Below are positions 24,336 to 32,949 of a stretch of 64,000 nucleotides of DNA, piece by piece. The stretch is from the NCBI RefSeq assembly GCF_900103455.1, contig NZ_FNHI01000010.1:124001-188000 (forward strand), written 5' to 3'. The notes below the pieces were generated by a model. The model searched no databases. It saw only the letters and a list, made by a program, of their open reading frames with translations, and was not told the DNA's origin. A program made the position numbers and the translations under genes. Positions within the stretch are counted from its first letter, which is position 1; every line of letters begins with the position of its first letter. The stretch is from Streptomyces wuyuanensis (GTDB taxonomy: Bacteria > Actinomycetota > Actinomycetes > Streptomycetales > Streptomycetaceae).

Positions 24336-25586
24336 ATGAGCGACAACGAGATCTCGCGGCGCAGGCTGCTCGGCACGGTCGGCGCAGCGGGGGCGACCGG
24401 ACTCGCCCTCGGCGCCGTGGGCGGCGCCGCCGGACACGCGGTGACCGCCGCGGACCCGGCGACCGCCCTGGCGACCGTCGGCTCCACCGGGGAGTCGTTC
24501 CACGGCGAGCACCAGTCGGGCATCACCTCGCCGATGCAGTCCCACGGGCATCTCGTCGCCTTCGACCTGGTGGCGGGGGCGGGCCGCAGGGAGGCGGCCG
24601 CCCTGATGCGCCGCTGGTCGGCCACCGCGGCCCGGCTGATGGCGGGCGAGCCCGCCGACGACGACACCGGGGTCGCCCTGGACGCGGGCCCCTCCTCCCT
24701 CACGATCACCTTCGGCTTCGGCCGGACCTTCTTCGACCGCACGGGACTGGCCGCACAGCGGCCCGTCCAGCTCGACCCGCTGCCGGCGTTCTCCGGCGAC
24801 CGGCTGGATCCGCGCCGTTCCGAGGGCGATCTCTGGGTGCAGATCGGCGCCAACGACGCGCTGGTCGCCTTCCACGCGCTGCGCGCCGTCCAGAAGGCGG
24901 CGGGCGCGGCGGCGCGGACGCGCTGGCAGATGACCGGCTTCAACCGCTCGCCCGGCGTCACGGCCCAGCCGATGACCAGCCGCAACCTCATGGGCCAGAT
25001 CGACGGCACCCGCAATCCCAAACCGTCGGATCACGACTTCGACCGCCGTGTCTTCGTCCCGGCCGCGGGGTCCGGGTCCGGCTCGCCGGGGCAGCCGGCC
25101 TGGATGGCGGGCGGCTCGTACGCCGTCGTCCGCCGCATCCGGATGCTGCTGGACGACTGGGAGAAGCTGAACCTCAGGGACCAGGAACTGGTGATCGGCC
25201 GCCGCAAGTCCGACGGCGCCCCGCTGACCGGGGGCGGCGAGACGACGGAGCTCGACCTCGACCGGACCGGTCCGGACGGTTCCCTGGTCGTCCCGGCCAA
25301 CGCCCACGCCCGGATCTCCGCCCCGGAGCAGAACGCGGGTGCGGCGATGCTGCGCCGGCCGTTCTCGTACCACGACGGCATGGCGGCCGACGGCACCCCC
25401 GACGCGGGGCTGCTCTTCGTCTGCTGGCAGGCCGACCCGCTCCGGGGCTTCGTCCCGGTGCAGCGGAAGCTGGACCGGGGCGACGCGCTGTCCACCTTCA
25501 TCCGGCACGAGGCGAGCGGCCTCTTCGCGGTTCCCGGCGGTGCGGAGAAGGGCGAGTACGTCGGCGAGCGGCTGCTGGAGCCGTGA
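24336..25586 (+). CDS. dtpA: Tat-secreted Dyp-type heme peroxidase DtpA
   Basis: 416 aa. Twin-arginine signal SRRRLLGTVG at residues 8-17, hydrophobic stretch to about 35. Dyp hallmark GQIDGTRNP with distal Asp223 of GxxDG; likely proximal His324 in ANAHARIS; distal Arg in LRRPFSY (340-341). Ferritin-like fold of A-type/EfeB class. In S. lividans DtpA is encoded beside the same Sco, ECuC and CopCD genes and is needed, with a copper radical oxidase, for copper-dependent hyphal development. That context makes DtpA a better name here than EfeB: no EfeU or EfeO gene is present. Confidence 0.92.
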   Translation: MSDNEISRRRLLGTVGAAGATGLALGAVGGAAGHAVTAADPATALATVGSTGESFHGEHQSGITSPMQSHGHLVAFDLVAGAGRREAAALMRRWSATAARLMAGEPADDDTGVALDAGPSSLTITFGFGRTFFDRTGLAAQRPVQLDPLPAFSGDRLDPRRSEGDLWVQIGANDALVAFHALRAVQKAAGAAARTRWQMTGFNRSPGVTAQPMTSRNLMGQIDGTRNPKPSDHDFDRRVFVPAAGSGSGSPGQPAWMAGGSYAVVRRIRMLLDDWEKLNLRDQELVIGRRKSDGAPLTGGGETTELDLDRTGPDGSLVVPANAHARISAPEQNAGAAMLRRPFSYHDGMAADGTPDAGLLFVCWQADPLRGFVPVQRKLDRGDALSTFIRHEASGLFAVPGGAEKGEYVGERLLEP

Positions 25587-25626
25587 GGCGAGCCGCCCGG
25601 GTCCGGGGCGCACTAGGGTGACGAGT

Positions 25627-26568
25627 ATGTCCGCCATGCGCTACACGTACCTCGGCCCCGAGGGCACCTTCACCGAGGCCGCCCTGCGTACCCTCCCGGA
25701 GGCCGCCACCCGCGAACTGGTCCCGATGGTGTCCGTGCCGGCCGCCCTCGACGCCGTGCGCAGCGGTGAGGCCGCGGCCGCGCTGGTGCCGATCGAGAAC
25801 TCGGTGGAGGGCGGCGTCACGGCGACCCTCGACGAGCTGGCGTCGGGCGAGCCGCTGATGATCTACCGCGAGGTGCTGCTGCCGATCTCCTTCGCGCTGC
25901 TGGTACGGCCGGGGACGAAGCTGTCGGACGTGAAGACGGTGACCGGCCACCCGGTCGCCCAGCCGCAGGTGCGGAACTGGCTGCGGGCCCATCTGCCGGA
26001 CGCGGTGTGGGAGTCGGCGGCCTCGAACGCCGACGGTGCGCGGCTGGTTCAGGAGGGTCGCTTCGACGCGGCCTTCGCCGGTGAGTTCGCGGCGGCGACG
26101 TACGGGCTCGAGGCGCTGGTCACCGAGATCCACGACGCGCAGAACGCGGAGACGCGCTTCGTCCTGGTGGGCCGGCCGGCCCGGCCCGCGGCCCCGACCG
26201 GCGCGGACAAGACGTCGGTGGTCATCTGGCAGCGCGACGACCACCCGGGTGCCCTGCTGGAGCTCCTCCAGGAATTCTCGGTGCGGGGCGTCAACCTGAT
26301 GCTGCTCCAGTCACGGCCCACGGGCGCGGGCATCGGCAACTACTGCTTCGCGATCGACGCCGAAGGGCACATCTCGGACCGGCGGGTGGGGGAGGCGCTC
26401 ATGGGTCTGAAGCGCATCTGCCCGAAGGTGCGGTTCCTCGGGTCCTACCCGCGGGCGGGGGTCTCGGCTCCGGCGCAGGGCGGGCGCACGCTGCGCCCGG
26501 GCACCTCGGACGCGGAGTTCGTGGACGCGGCGGAATGGCTGGCGCGCTGCCAGGACGGCCGCGCGTAA
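25627..26568 (+). CDS. pheA: Prephenate dehydratase
   Basis: 313 aa. Converts prephenate to phenylpyruvate in phenylalanine synthesis. Catalytic domain 1-190 with YLGPEGTFTEAAL, the conserved PIENSVEGGV and NAETRFVLVG; ACT regulatory domain about 200-285 with HPGALLELLQEFS. The usual ESRP motif of the ACT domain reads QSRP. ATG 25627 (MSAMRYTYLG) is used; ATG 25636 is equally possible. It follows dtpA by 40 nt and could be read through from the copper operon. Confidence 0.94.
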   Translation: MSAMRYTYLGPEGTFTEAALRTLPEAATRELVPMVSVPAALDAVRSGEAAAALVPIENSVEGGVTATLDELASGEPLMIYREVLLPISFALLVRPGTKLSDVKTVTGHPVAQPQVRNWLRAHLPDAVWESAASNADGARLVQEGRFDAAFAGEFAAATYGLEALVTEIHDAQNAETRFVLVGRPARPAAPTGADKTSVVIWQRDDHPGALLELLQEFSVRGVNLMLLQSRPTGAGIGNYCFAIDAEGHISDRRVGEALMGLKRICPKVRFLGSYPRAGVSAPAQGGRTLRPGTSDAEFVDAAEWLARCQDGRA

Positions 26569-26619
26569 CCCCGGGTTCACCCCGCCCGGTGCCGCCGGGT
26601 CTCACCTCCGGCTCTTCCC

Positions 26620-26940
26620 TTGCCCACAGAGTTATCCACAGGGCGGGTTCTCGATCTGGGGACAAGTCGACAACACAAACCGGCACAGTCGACAAATCGC
26701 CTCACTCGCCCCAGTTGCATCCACAGCGCACATCGAAACCCCATGTCAGCCCAATTCCTTTGATCAACTCTTTGGAGCGGAGAAGTGCGAGGAATTCCCA
26801 CTCGAACGAGTGCGTGAACCGGGTTTGGGGACACAATCCACGGGCCCTCCGCCGACTTCAGGAATGATCAATTCCGTAATCCACAGATCCCTCCCACAGC
26901 CTGTGGATAACTCACACTCGCCCCCTCCCCCTGTGGACAA
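26620..26940. promoter_or_regulatory. DnaA-box cluster between pheA and serS
   Basis: Perfect DnaA boxes: TTATCCACA 26632-26640 (+), TGTGGATAA 26902-26910 (-), TGTGGACAA 26932-26940 (-, the Streptomyces-preferred TTGTCCACA). One-mismatch boxes: TTGCCCACA 26620-26628, TGGGGACAA 26657-26665, TAATCCACA 26877-26885. All lie in a 574-nt gene-free region that is less GC-rich than its flanks. Published work describes DnaA-box clusters outside oriC in S. coelicolor that titrate DnaA; this may be one of them. Confidence 0.8.
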
Positions 26941-27142
26941 CAGCCCCGGAGTTGCGCGAGCCCGCGGGCCGCCGGGGCCGGGAAGAAGCGATTCCGGCCC
27001 CATTCCGGCGACCCGCGACGAGGCACCCGCGGGCCACGCCGCGCATTCACCGGGCCTTTCCGTAATTCCGGCAATTCGGTCAAAGTGACACGCAACCAAT
27101 ATCAACTGGGGTGCCGGGAGCACGCACCGGTAGCCTGGTGGG

Positions 27143-28420
27143 GTGATTGACCTTCGCCTGCTCCGTGAGGACCCCGACCGTGTTCGCGCCTCCCAGCGCG
27201 CCCGTGGAGAGGACGTCGAACTCGTCGACGCCCTGCTCTCCGCCGATGAGCGGCGCAGGTCGTCCGGCGTCCGCTTCGACGAACTCCGTTCCGAGCAGAA
27301 GGCGCTCGGCAAGCTCGTCCCCAAGGCCTCCCCGGACGAGCGCGCCGAGCTGCTGAAGAAGGCCGAGCAGCTCAAGTCCGACGTCAAGGCCGCCGAGGCC
27401 GAGCAGCACGAGGCCGAGGAAGAGGCCCGACGCCTGCTGCTCGGGCTGGGCAACCTGATCCACCCGGACGTCCCGGTCGGCGGCGAGGAGGACTTCGTCG
27501 TCCTGGAGACGCACGGCACCGTCCGCGACTTCGGCGCCGAGGGCTTCGAGCCCAAGGACCACCTGGAGCTCGGCGAGGCGCTGGGCGCCATCGACGTCGA
27601 GCGCGGCGCCAAGGTGTCCGGCTCGCGCTTCTACTACCTGACGGGTGTCGGCGCGCTGCTGGAGCTCGCCCTCGTCAACGCCGCCATCGCCCAGGCCACC
27701 GAGGCGGGCTTCACGCCGATGCTGACCCCCGCGCTGGTCCGCCCGCGCGCGATGGAGGGCACCGGCTTCCTCGGCCAGGCCGCGGAGAACGTGTACCACC
27801 TGGAGAAGGACGACTTCTATCTCGTCGGCACGTCCGAGGTCCCGCTCGCGGCGTACCACATGGACGAGATCATCGACGGCGACAAGCTGCCGCTGCGGTA
27901 CGCCGGCTTCTCTCCCTGCTTCCGCCGCGAGGCCGGCACGTACGGCAAGGACACCCGCGGCATCTTCCGTGTCCACCAGTTCGACAAGGTCGAGATGTTC
28001 TCGTACGTCCACCCGGACGACGCCGAGAACGAGCACAAGCGGCTCCTCGAGTGGGAGAAGCAGTGGCTGACCGGCCTGGAACTGCCCTTCCAGGTGATCG
28101 ACGTGGCCAGCGGCGACCTCGGCGCCTCGGCCTCCCGCAAGTACGACTGCGAGGCGTGGATCCCGACCCAGGGCAAGTACCGCGAGCTCACGTCGGCGTC
28201 GAACTGCGACGGCTTCCAGGCCCGCCGGCTGTCGGTCCGCATGCGCGACGGCAAGCAGGTCAAGCCGCTCGCGACGCTGAACGGCACGCTGTGCGCCGTG
28301 CCGCGCACGATCGTCGCCATCCTGGAGAACCACCAGCTGGCCGACGGTTCGGTGCGGGTGCCGGAGGTGCTGCGGCCCTATCTCGGCGGCCGTGAGGTCC
28401 TGGAGCCGGTCGCCAAGTGA
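27143..28420 (+). CDS. serS: Seryl-tRNA synthetase
   Basis: 425 aa, full length. N-terminal coiled-coil arm (about 30-105: Ala/Glu/Lys-rich, binds the long variable arm of tRNA-Ser) and class II catalytic core with TSEVPLAAYHMDE, motif 2 FRREAGTYGKDTRGIFR and motif 3 in the C-terminus (NGTLCAVPRTIVAILEN). Charges tRNA-Ser. GTG 27143. The upstream region carries the DnaA-box cluster. The stop overlaps the next gene's start by 4 nt. Two tRNA-Ser genes lie in this window, one 1 kb downstream. Confidence 0.97.
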   Translation: MIDLRLLREDPDRVRASQRARGEDVELVDALLSADERRRSSGVRFDELRSEQKALGKLVPKASPDERAELLKKAEQLKSDVKAAEAEQHEAEEEARRLLLGLGNLIHPDVPVGGEEDFVVLETHGTVRDFGAEGFEPKDHLELGEALGAIDVERGAKVSGSRFYYLTGVGALLELALVNAAIAQATEAGFTPMLTPALVRPRAMEGTGFLGQAAENVYHLEKDDFYLVGTSEVPLAAYHMDEIIDGDKLPLRYAGFSPCFRREAGTYGKDTRGIFRVHQFDKVEMFSYVHPDDAENEHKRLLEWEKQWLTGLELPFQVIDVASGDLGASASRKYDCEAWIPTQGKYRELTSASNCDGFQARRLSVRMRDGKQVKPLATLNGTLCAVPRTIVAILENHQLADGSVRVPEVLRPYLGGREVLEPVAK

Positions 28421-29220
28421 GCTTTCCGTACCGCCTGATCGCCACGGATCTCGACGGCACGCTGCTGCGCTCCGACGAGACCGTCTCGCAGCGCACGCGC
28501 GACGCGCTCGCCGCCGCCACGGCGGCGGGCGCCGCACACATCGTGGTCACGGGACGGAGCGTCCCGTGGACGCGGCACATCCTCGACGACCTGGGCTACC
28601 AGGGTCTCGCGGTCTGCGGGCAGGGCGCGCAGGTGTACCACGCGGGCGAGAACAAGCTGCTCACCTCGGTCACCCTGGACCGCCAGCTGGCCGGTCTCGC
28701 CCTCGCCAAGCTGGAGGCGGAGGTCGGTCCGCTGGCGCTGGCGGCGAGCCGCGACGGCCTGGACGGGAAGGTCGTCGTCAGCCCCGACTACCGGGTCCAC
28801 GAGGGTCCGCTCCCGGTCGTGGTCTTCGACGACCCGGCAGAGCTGTGGGCGGCTCCTCTGAACAAGCTCTACATCCAGCACCCGTCCCTCGACGACGACG
28901 AGTTGACCCGCATCGCGCAGTCGACGGTCGGCGGCCTGGTGGACGTGGTGATGGCAGGCGCGGGCATCGTCGAGATCCTCCCCCTGGGTCTGAGCAAGGC
29001 CACCGGCCTCTCGCTGGCCGCGCGCCGACTCGGCGTGAAGTCCACGCAGACGATCGCCTTCGGCGACATGCCGAACGACATCCCCATGTTCGGCTGGGCC
29101 GCCCACGGCGTCGCGATGGCCAACGCCCACGACGAACTGAAGGCCGTGGCACACGAGATCACGGCGTCGAACCAGCACGACGGGATCGCGCTGGTTCTGG
29201 AGGAACTGCTGGGGCGGTAG
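28417..29220 (+). CDS. HAD-superfamily (Cof-type) phosphatase
   Basis: 267 aa. HAD motif I IATDLDGTLLRSD with both nucleophile-region Asp, motif II VTGRS, motif III Lys in GLSKATGLSL, motif IV FGDMPNDIPMF. Cof/IIB cap type, usually acting on sugar phosphates or nucleotides. GTG 28417 overlaps the serS stop by 4 nt, so it is co-translated with serS. A paralogue lies at 39668-40534. Substrate unknown. Confidence 0.9.
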   Translation: MSFPYRLIATDLDGTLLRSDETVSQRTRDALAAATAAGAAHIVVTGRSVPWTRHILDDLGYQGLAVCGQGAQVYHAGENKLLTSVTLDRQLAGLALAKLEAEVGPLALAASRDGLDGKVVVSPDYRVHEGPLPVVVFDDPAELWAAPLNKLYIQHPSLDDDELTRIAQSTVGGLVDVVMAGAGIVEILPLGLSKATGLSLAARRLGVKSTQTIAFGDMPNDIPMFGWAAHGVAMANAHDELKAVAHEITASNQHDGIALVLEELLGR

Positions 29221-29320
29221 GGCTCACGTCCCGGGCGGCGGGTGGCCTGCCCATCCGCCGCGGTGCAGCTCCCCGCAGGTCCGGGGCGTGCCCGCCCCGG
29301 ACGGAGCGCGTGCCGCGGCA

Positions 29321-29360
29321 CGTCCGCCGGGACCCGGGTCACCCCGGGTCCCGGCGGACG
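29321..29360 (+). terminator. Terminator of serS-HAD operon
   Basis: Perfect 18-bp stem, 29321-29338 with 29343-29360, loop TCAC. One of the strongest hairpins in the window, 100 nt after the stop. Confidence 0.85.
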
Positions 29361-29390
29361 CCGTACGCACTGCCGATGTCGTACACACTG

Positions 29391-29476
<86 letters not shown>

Positions 29477-29553
29477 GGGAGGGCGGCCCGCGCGGATGCG
29501 CGCTCGAAGCGGCCGCCCGGGCAGTCTGCCGGCGGCTCCACGGAGTCCGATGA

Positions 29554-29616
29554 TTACTCCGAAGCCTGCCGTGCGCTGCCCTGCCGGGAGCTCGACGGAC
29601 TCGTACTCTCGGTCAT
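29554..29616 (-). CDS. Possible very short ORF upstream of tRNA-Ser
   Basis: Twenty codons, MTESTSPSSSRQGSARQASE, with GGGGAGG about 8 nt upstream of ATG 29616. Ser/Gln-rich. It lies between the hypothetical gene at 29740 and tRNA-Ser(GCU) on the same strand. It may be a leader peptide or chance; no second line of evidence. Confidence 0.25.
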   Translation of the reverse strand: MTESTSPSSSRQGSARQASE

Positions 29617-29739
29617 CGCCGCGCCCCTCCCCGGTCTCGGATGTCATGACCCTTCGGCCCGCCGCACATCCGGCGGCGGCATCGACCACTCTGCCCGGTA
29701 CCGACGGCCCCTGCCACCGAATTTCCGTGCGGGACGGGC

Positions 29740-30297
29740 TCACGACCTCCGCCACCAGCGCCGGCCCCGAGGACGGCGGCGCCGTGCCCGGGCCCGGCTC
29801 CAGAACCAGCCCGCCGGCGGCTCGTCCGAGCGCCAGGGCTGTGGTTCGGGTGCGGAGCCGCGCCACCGGGCCGCGAGCATACGGGCGCGGGCCGACGGCT
29901 CGGAGGTCTCGGCGGCGCGCACGAAGTCCTCGTCGAGCACCGCCTCGTCCCAGGCTCCTCCGCGAGCGCCCTCGCCGGAACCGACACCGGCGCCGGAGCC
30001 TGCACCGTCACCGTCACCGGCGCCCGACCCGGCGCGCGGGCCCGAACCCGAAGCTCCCGAAGGGCCGTCGCCGACGGCACCCGGCAGCGGACTGCCCGTG
30101 CCTCCGCCCGCCCCCGCGCCGCCCGGCGGCCCTTCCCCGTGGCCGCCGCGGGACGGCACGGGCCCACCCGACGCCGGGTCCGGCCCCGGGCGCCGCTCCT
30201 CCCGGTCCGGCCCTCGGCGCCGCTCCTCCCGGTCCGGCGCCGGATCCCGACTCGGCATCGAACTCGGATCCGGTTGAAGGTTCGGCTCCTCCGGCAT
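29740..30297 (-). CDS. Hypothetical low-complexity protein with conserved C-terminal block
   Basis: 185 aa. Residues 1-115 are Pro/Gly/Arg/Asp-rich and probably disordered. Residues 116-165 are ordered-looking and Streptomyces-like: DEAVLDEDFVRAAE, EPSARARMLAARW, EPQPWRSDEPPAGWFW. The tail is Arg-rich. ATG 30297 has GAGGAGGAGCCGCC upstream. The abrupt Arg/Trp end (RRWWRRS) leaves open a missing C-terminal membrane segment, such as by frameshift. No function known. Confidence 0.7.
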   Translation of the reverse strand: MPEEPNLQPDPSSMPSRDPAPDREERRRGPDREERRPGPDPASGGPVPSRGGHGEGPPGGAGAGGGTGSPLPGAVGDGPSGASGSGPRAGSGAGDGDGAGSGAGVGSGEGARGGAWDEAVLDEDFVRAAETSEPSARARMLAARWRGSAPEPQPWRSDEPPAGWFWSRARARRRRPRGRRWWRRS

Positions 30298-30357
30298 GGC
30301 GGCTCCTCCTCTCCCCCAGTGTCCCCACCGCCCTGTCGGGACCGCGTGAGGACGAGG

Positions 30358-30373
30358 GCGCCCCCGGGGGCGC
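30358..30373 (-). terminator. Palindromic hairpin after ABC operon
   Basis: GCGCCCCCGGGGGCGC, self-complementary, 17 nt after the stop of the last ABC permease gene (minus strand). Confidence 0.6.
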
Positions 30374-30389
30374 GTCCTGCCGTGCCTCG

Positions 30390-31109
30390 TTACTCCTCAC
30401 CGGCCAGGGTCAGCGTCCTCAGCTTCTGCCCGGCGTATCCCGTCGCCAGCAGAGTGACCCCGACGAGCAGCGCCACCGCGAGCGGCAGTCCCACGTCGGA
30501 GGTGATCATCCCTTCGCCGCCGATCCGCTCGGCCAGGGCCAGCGACCACTGCTGCACGCTGAGCGTCCGCGCCCCGGGCACCAGGCTGCCGAAGAGCGTC
30601 TCCCACACCAGCGCGTAGACGAGGCCGATCACGACCGCGTGCCGGCTGACCGTGCCGAGCAGCAGGAACAGGGCGGCGTAGGCGATCGACGCGACCAGCG
30701 CCGCGACCGTGTAGGCCACCGCGATCTGCTGTCCGTTGCCGTTGAGGATGTATCCCGCGACGAACGTGGGGACCGCGGAGAACGCCATGGTCACGGCGAT
30801 CGCCACGATCAGCTTGGTGACGATGATCGTCGGCCGCTTCACCGGCTTGGCCAGCAGATAGACGATCGAACCGTCGTCGATCTCGGGCCCGATCGCCCCC
30901 GTTCCGGCGATCACGCCGATCAGCGGCACCATCGTGGCGATGGCGAATCCGCCCAGCACGTCGGAGGCGACCTGGTCGTCGACGCCGTTGAACGCCCTTA
31001 CGGCCACGGCGATGAGCAGCAGCAGCGCGGGGAGCACGAAGAGGATCGCCGCGCGGCGCCTGCCCAGGAGGGCCCGGTAGGTGAGCCGGGCGACTGTCGG
31101 GTTGTACAT
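30390..31109 (-). CDS. ABC transporter permease
   Basis: 239 aa ABC-2 type permease. About six membrane helices: 21-40, 53-75, 100-123, 130-150, 156-175, 210-230. The loop GAIGPEIDDGSIVYLLAKPVKR is typical of ABC-2 permeases. Start ATG 31109 has AAAGGAGCCAACGAC upstream, 14 nt after the preceding ATPase stop. Last gene of the four-gene ABC operon (33917 to 30390). Substrate unknown. Confidence 0.88.
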   Translation of the reverse strand: MYNPTVARLTYRALLGRRRAAILFVLPALLLLIAVAVRAFNGVDDQVASDVLGGFAIATMVPLIGVIAGTGAIGPEIDDGSIVYLLAKPVKRPTIIVTKLIVAIAVTMAFSAVPTFVAGYILNGNGQQIAVAYTVAALVASIAYAALFLLLGTVSRHAVVIGLVYALVWETLFGSLVPGARTLSVQQWSLALAERIGGEGMITSDVGLPLAVALLVGVTLLATGYAGQKLRTLTLAGEE

Positions 31110-31123
31110 GTCGTTGGCTCCTT

Positions 31124-32035
31124 TCAGGCCGCTACGAGGTAGGAGAAGACGGATTCGAGGGACTCGTCGGAGGGCGAGACCGTGAGCAGCCGGATGGAGT
31201 GCTCACGGGCGACCTTCGGCAGGAGTTCGGTGAAGCGCCCGAAGTCGACCGCCTGGATGCGCAACGCGCCCTCCTGCAGGTCCACTTCGATGCCGGCGGT
31301 CGACGGGTCCGCGATCAGCGCGGCGGCGAGCGCCCGGTCGTCGCTGGACCGCACCAGATAGCGGTGCGGCCGGTCCGTCATCAGGCGGCGGATCCTGCGG
31401 AAGTCACCGCTCGCCGCGTGGCGTCCCGCGACGATCACCTCGATGTGCGAGGCGAGTTGCTCGACCTCCTCCAGGATGTGGGAGGAGAACAGGACGGTGC
31501 GCCCCTCGCCCCCCATCCGCCGGAGCAGGTCCATGAGCTGCATGCGCTGGCGCGGGTCCATTCCGTTGAACGGCTCGTCGAGGAGCAGCACGCTCGGGTC
31601 GTGCACCAGGGCGGACGCCATCTTGACCCGCTGGCGCATGCCCTTGCTGTACGTGGCGATCTTGCGGTCCTGGGCCGGCTCCATCTCCACCGTGGCCAGG
31701 GCGCGCTGGGCCTCCCTGGCGCCGAGACCGTGCAGTTCGGCGTTGGCGAGGACGAACTCCCGTCCCGTGAGGAAGTCGTACATCGCCTCCCGCTCGGGCA
31801 CGACGCCGATCTGCCGGTAGACCGACTCGTTCCGCCAGATCGTTTCTCCGTCGAGGGTGACGGTGCCCGTCGACGGGGAGAGGAAGCCGCCCATCATGTT
31901 GATGAGCGTGGACTTGCCGGCCCCGTTGGGGCCGAGGAGTCCGGTGACGCCGGGCCCGATGGTCATCGTCACGTCGTTGACGGCCACCACGTTGCCGAAC
32001 CACCGCGAGGCGTGGTCGATGTGGACAGTGCTCAT
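31124..32035 (-). CDS. ABC transporter ATP-binding protein
   Basis: 303 aa. Walker A GPNGAGKST (about residue 39), signature YSKGMRQRVKMA, Walker B VLLLDEPFNGMDP, H-loop SSHIL. A C-terminal extension (about 220-303) is typical of exporter-type ABC-2 ATPases. ATG 32035 is 2 nt after the stop of the preceding permease. Pairs by position with the permease at 30390. Confidence 0.92.
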   Translation of the reverse strand: MSTVHIDHASRWFGNVVAVNDVTMTIGPGVTGLLGPNGAGKSTLINMMGGFLSPSTGTVTLDGETIWRNESVYRQIGVVPEREAMYDFLTGREFVLANAELHGLGAREAQRALATVEMEPAQDRKIATYSKGMRQRVKMASALVHDPSVLLLDEPFNGMDPRQRMQLMDLLRRMGGEGRTVLFSSHILEEVEQLASHIEVIVAGRHAASGDFRRIRRLMTDRPHRYLVRSSDDRALAAALIADPSTAGIEVDLQEGALRIQAVDFGRFTELLPKVAREHSIRLLTVSPSDESLESVFSYLVAA

Positions 32036-32037
32036 GG

Positions 32038-32949
32038 TCAGAGCCCGACCTTTCGGTAGCGGCGCATCAGGACGCCGTACGAACCGGCGATGAGCGCGAG
32101 GACGGCCAGCAGATAGACCACTCCCGCGCCCGTGCCGGGCCCCTGCCCGCCCGGGAAGGAGGAGGACGCGCCGAGGAAGGCGGTCTGCACACCGTCGATG
32201 AGGGTGACGGGCGAGAAGAGGCCCAGCCACTCCACGGCGCCTTCGGACCCGGTCTCGTAGGCGATGGCCTGGACCGTGGAGACCGCCCCGTAGGTGATGG
32301 TCAGGGTGGCGATGACCGCCGCGACGCCGAATCCGCGGCGCGGGGTCAGCGCGGCCATGACGAGACCGAGACCGCCGAAGAGGAGCGAGAGGAGTGCCAC
32401 GGAGACCAGTCCCTGTGCGAAGCCCTTCGTCTGGTCGGCGAAGTCCATCTTCGCCAGCAGCGAGCCGATCCAGAGGATCAGGAGGGGGGCGGCGGTGAGG
32501 ACGAAGAGCGCCGAGGCCATCGCGCCCAGCTTGGCGAGGACGTAGTCGACGCGTTCGATGGGCCGCGAGAAGTAGAGCGGCACGGTCTTGAAGCGGAGGT
32601 CCCGTGAGACGGACTGCGGGGCCTGCGCCGCGAGGAAGAGGCCGATGACCGCCTGCGTGACGATGGCGTAGCGCGTGTAGTCGAGCGGCAGTTCCTTCAT
32701 CTTGGTGGTCACGGCCACGGCGACGACGATCGCCGCGGGCACGCACATCACCGCGAAGAGGATCATCGGCAGGACCTTCGACCGGGCGGAGCGGCCGAGT
32801 CCGTACGCCCCGCGCAGCGACTGCGCGAAGAGCGAGCGGCGGGCGTAGGCGCGTCCGAGCCGAGCGCCGTCGTAGTTGCGGTACCCGATGTTGTGGATAC
32901 GGGTCGTCTCGGCGAGCGCCGTTCCCGTGTGGGTCGTCCCATTGCTCAT
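32038..32949 (-). CDS. ABC transporter permease
   Basis: 303 aa. N-terminal soluble segment (about 1-55) containing HNIGYRNYDGARLG, then six or seven helices. RDLRFKTVPLYFSRPIERVDYV is the cytoplasmic loop of ABC-2 permeases. Start ATG overlaps the stop of the upstream ATPase (ATGA at 32946-32949), so the pair is translationally coupled. Confidence 0.9.
   Translation of the reverse strand: MSNGTTHTGTALAETTRIHNIGYRNYDGARLGRAYARRSLFAQSLRGAYGLGRSARSKVLPMILFAVMCVPAAIVVAVAVTTKMKELPLDYTRYAIVTQAVIGLFLAAQAPQSVSRDLRFKTVPLYFSRPIERVDYVLAKLGAMASALFVLTAAPLLILWIGSLLAKMDFADQTKGFAQGLVSVALLSLLFGGLGLVMAALTPRRGFGVAAVIATLTITYGAVSTVQAIAYETGSEGAVEWLGLFSPVTLIDGVQTAFLGASSSFPGGQGPGTGAGVVYLLAVLALIAGSYGVLMRRYRKVGL

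Noticed and set aside
24336..25586. Naming the Dyp peroxidase EfeB of an iron-uptake EfeUOB system
   Set aside because: No EfeU or EfeO gene is adjacent; the copper-chaperone neighbours point to DtpA.
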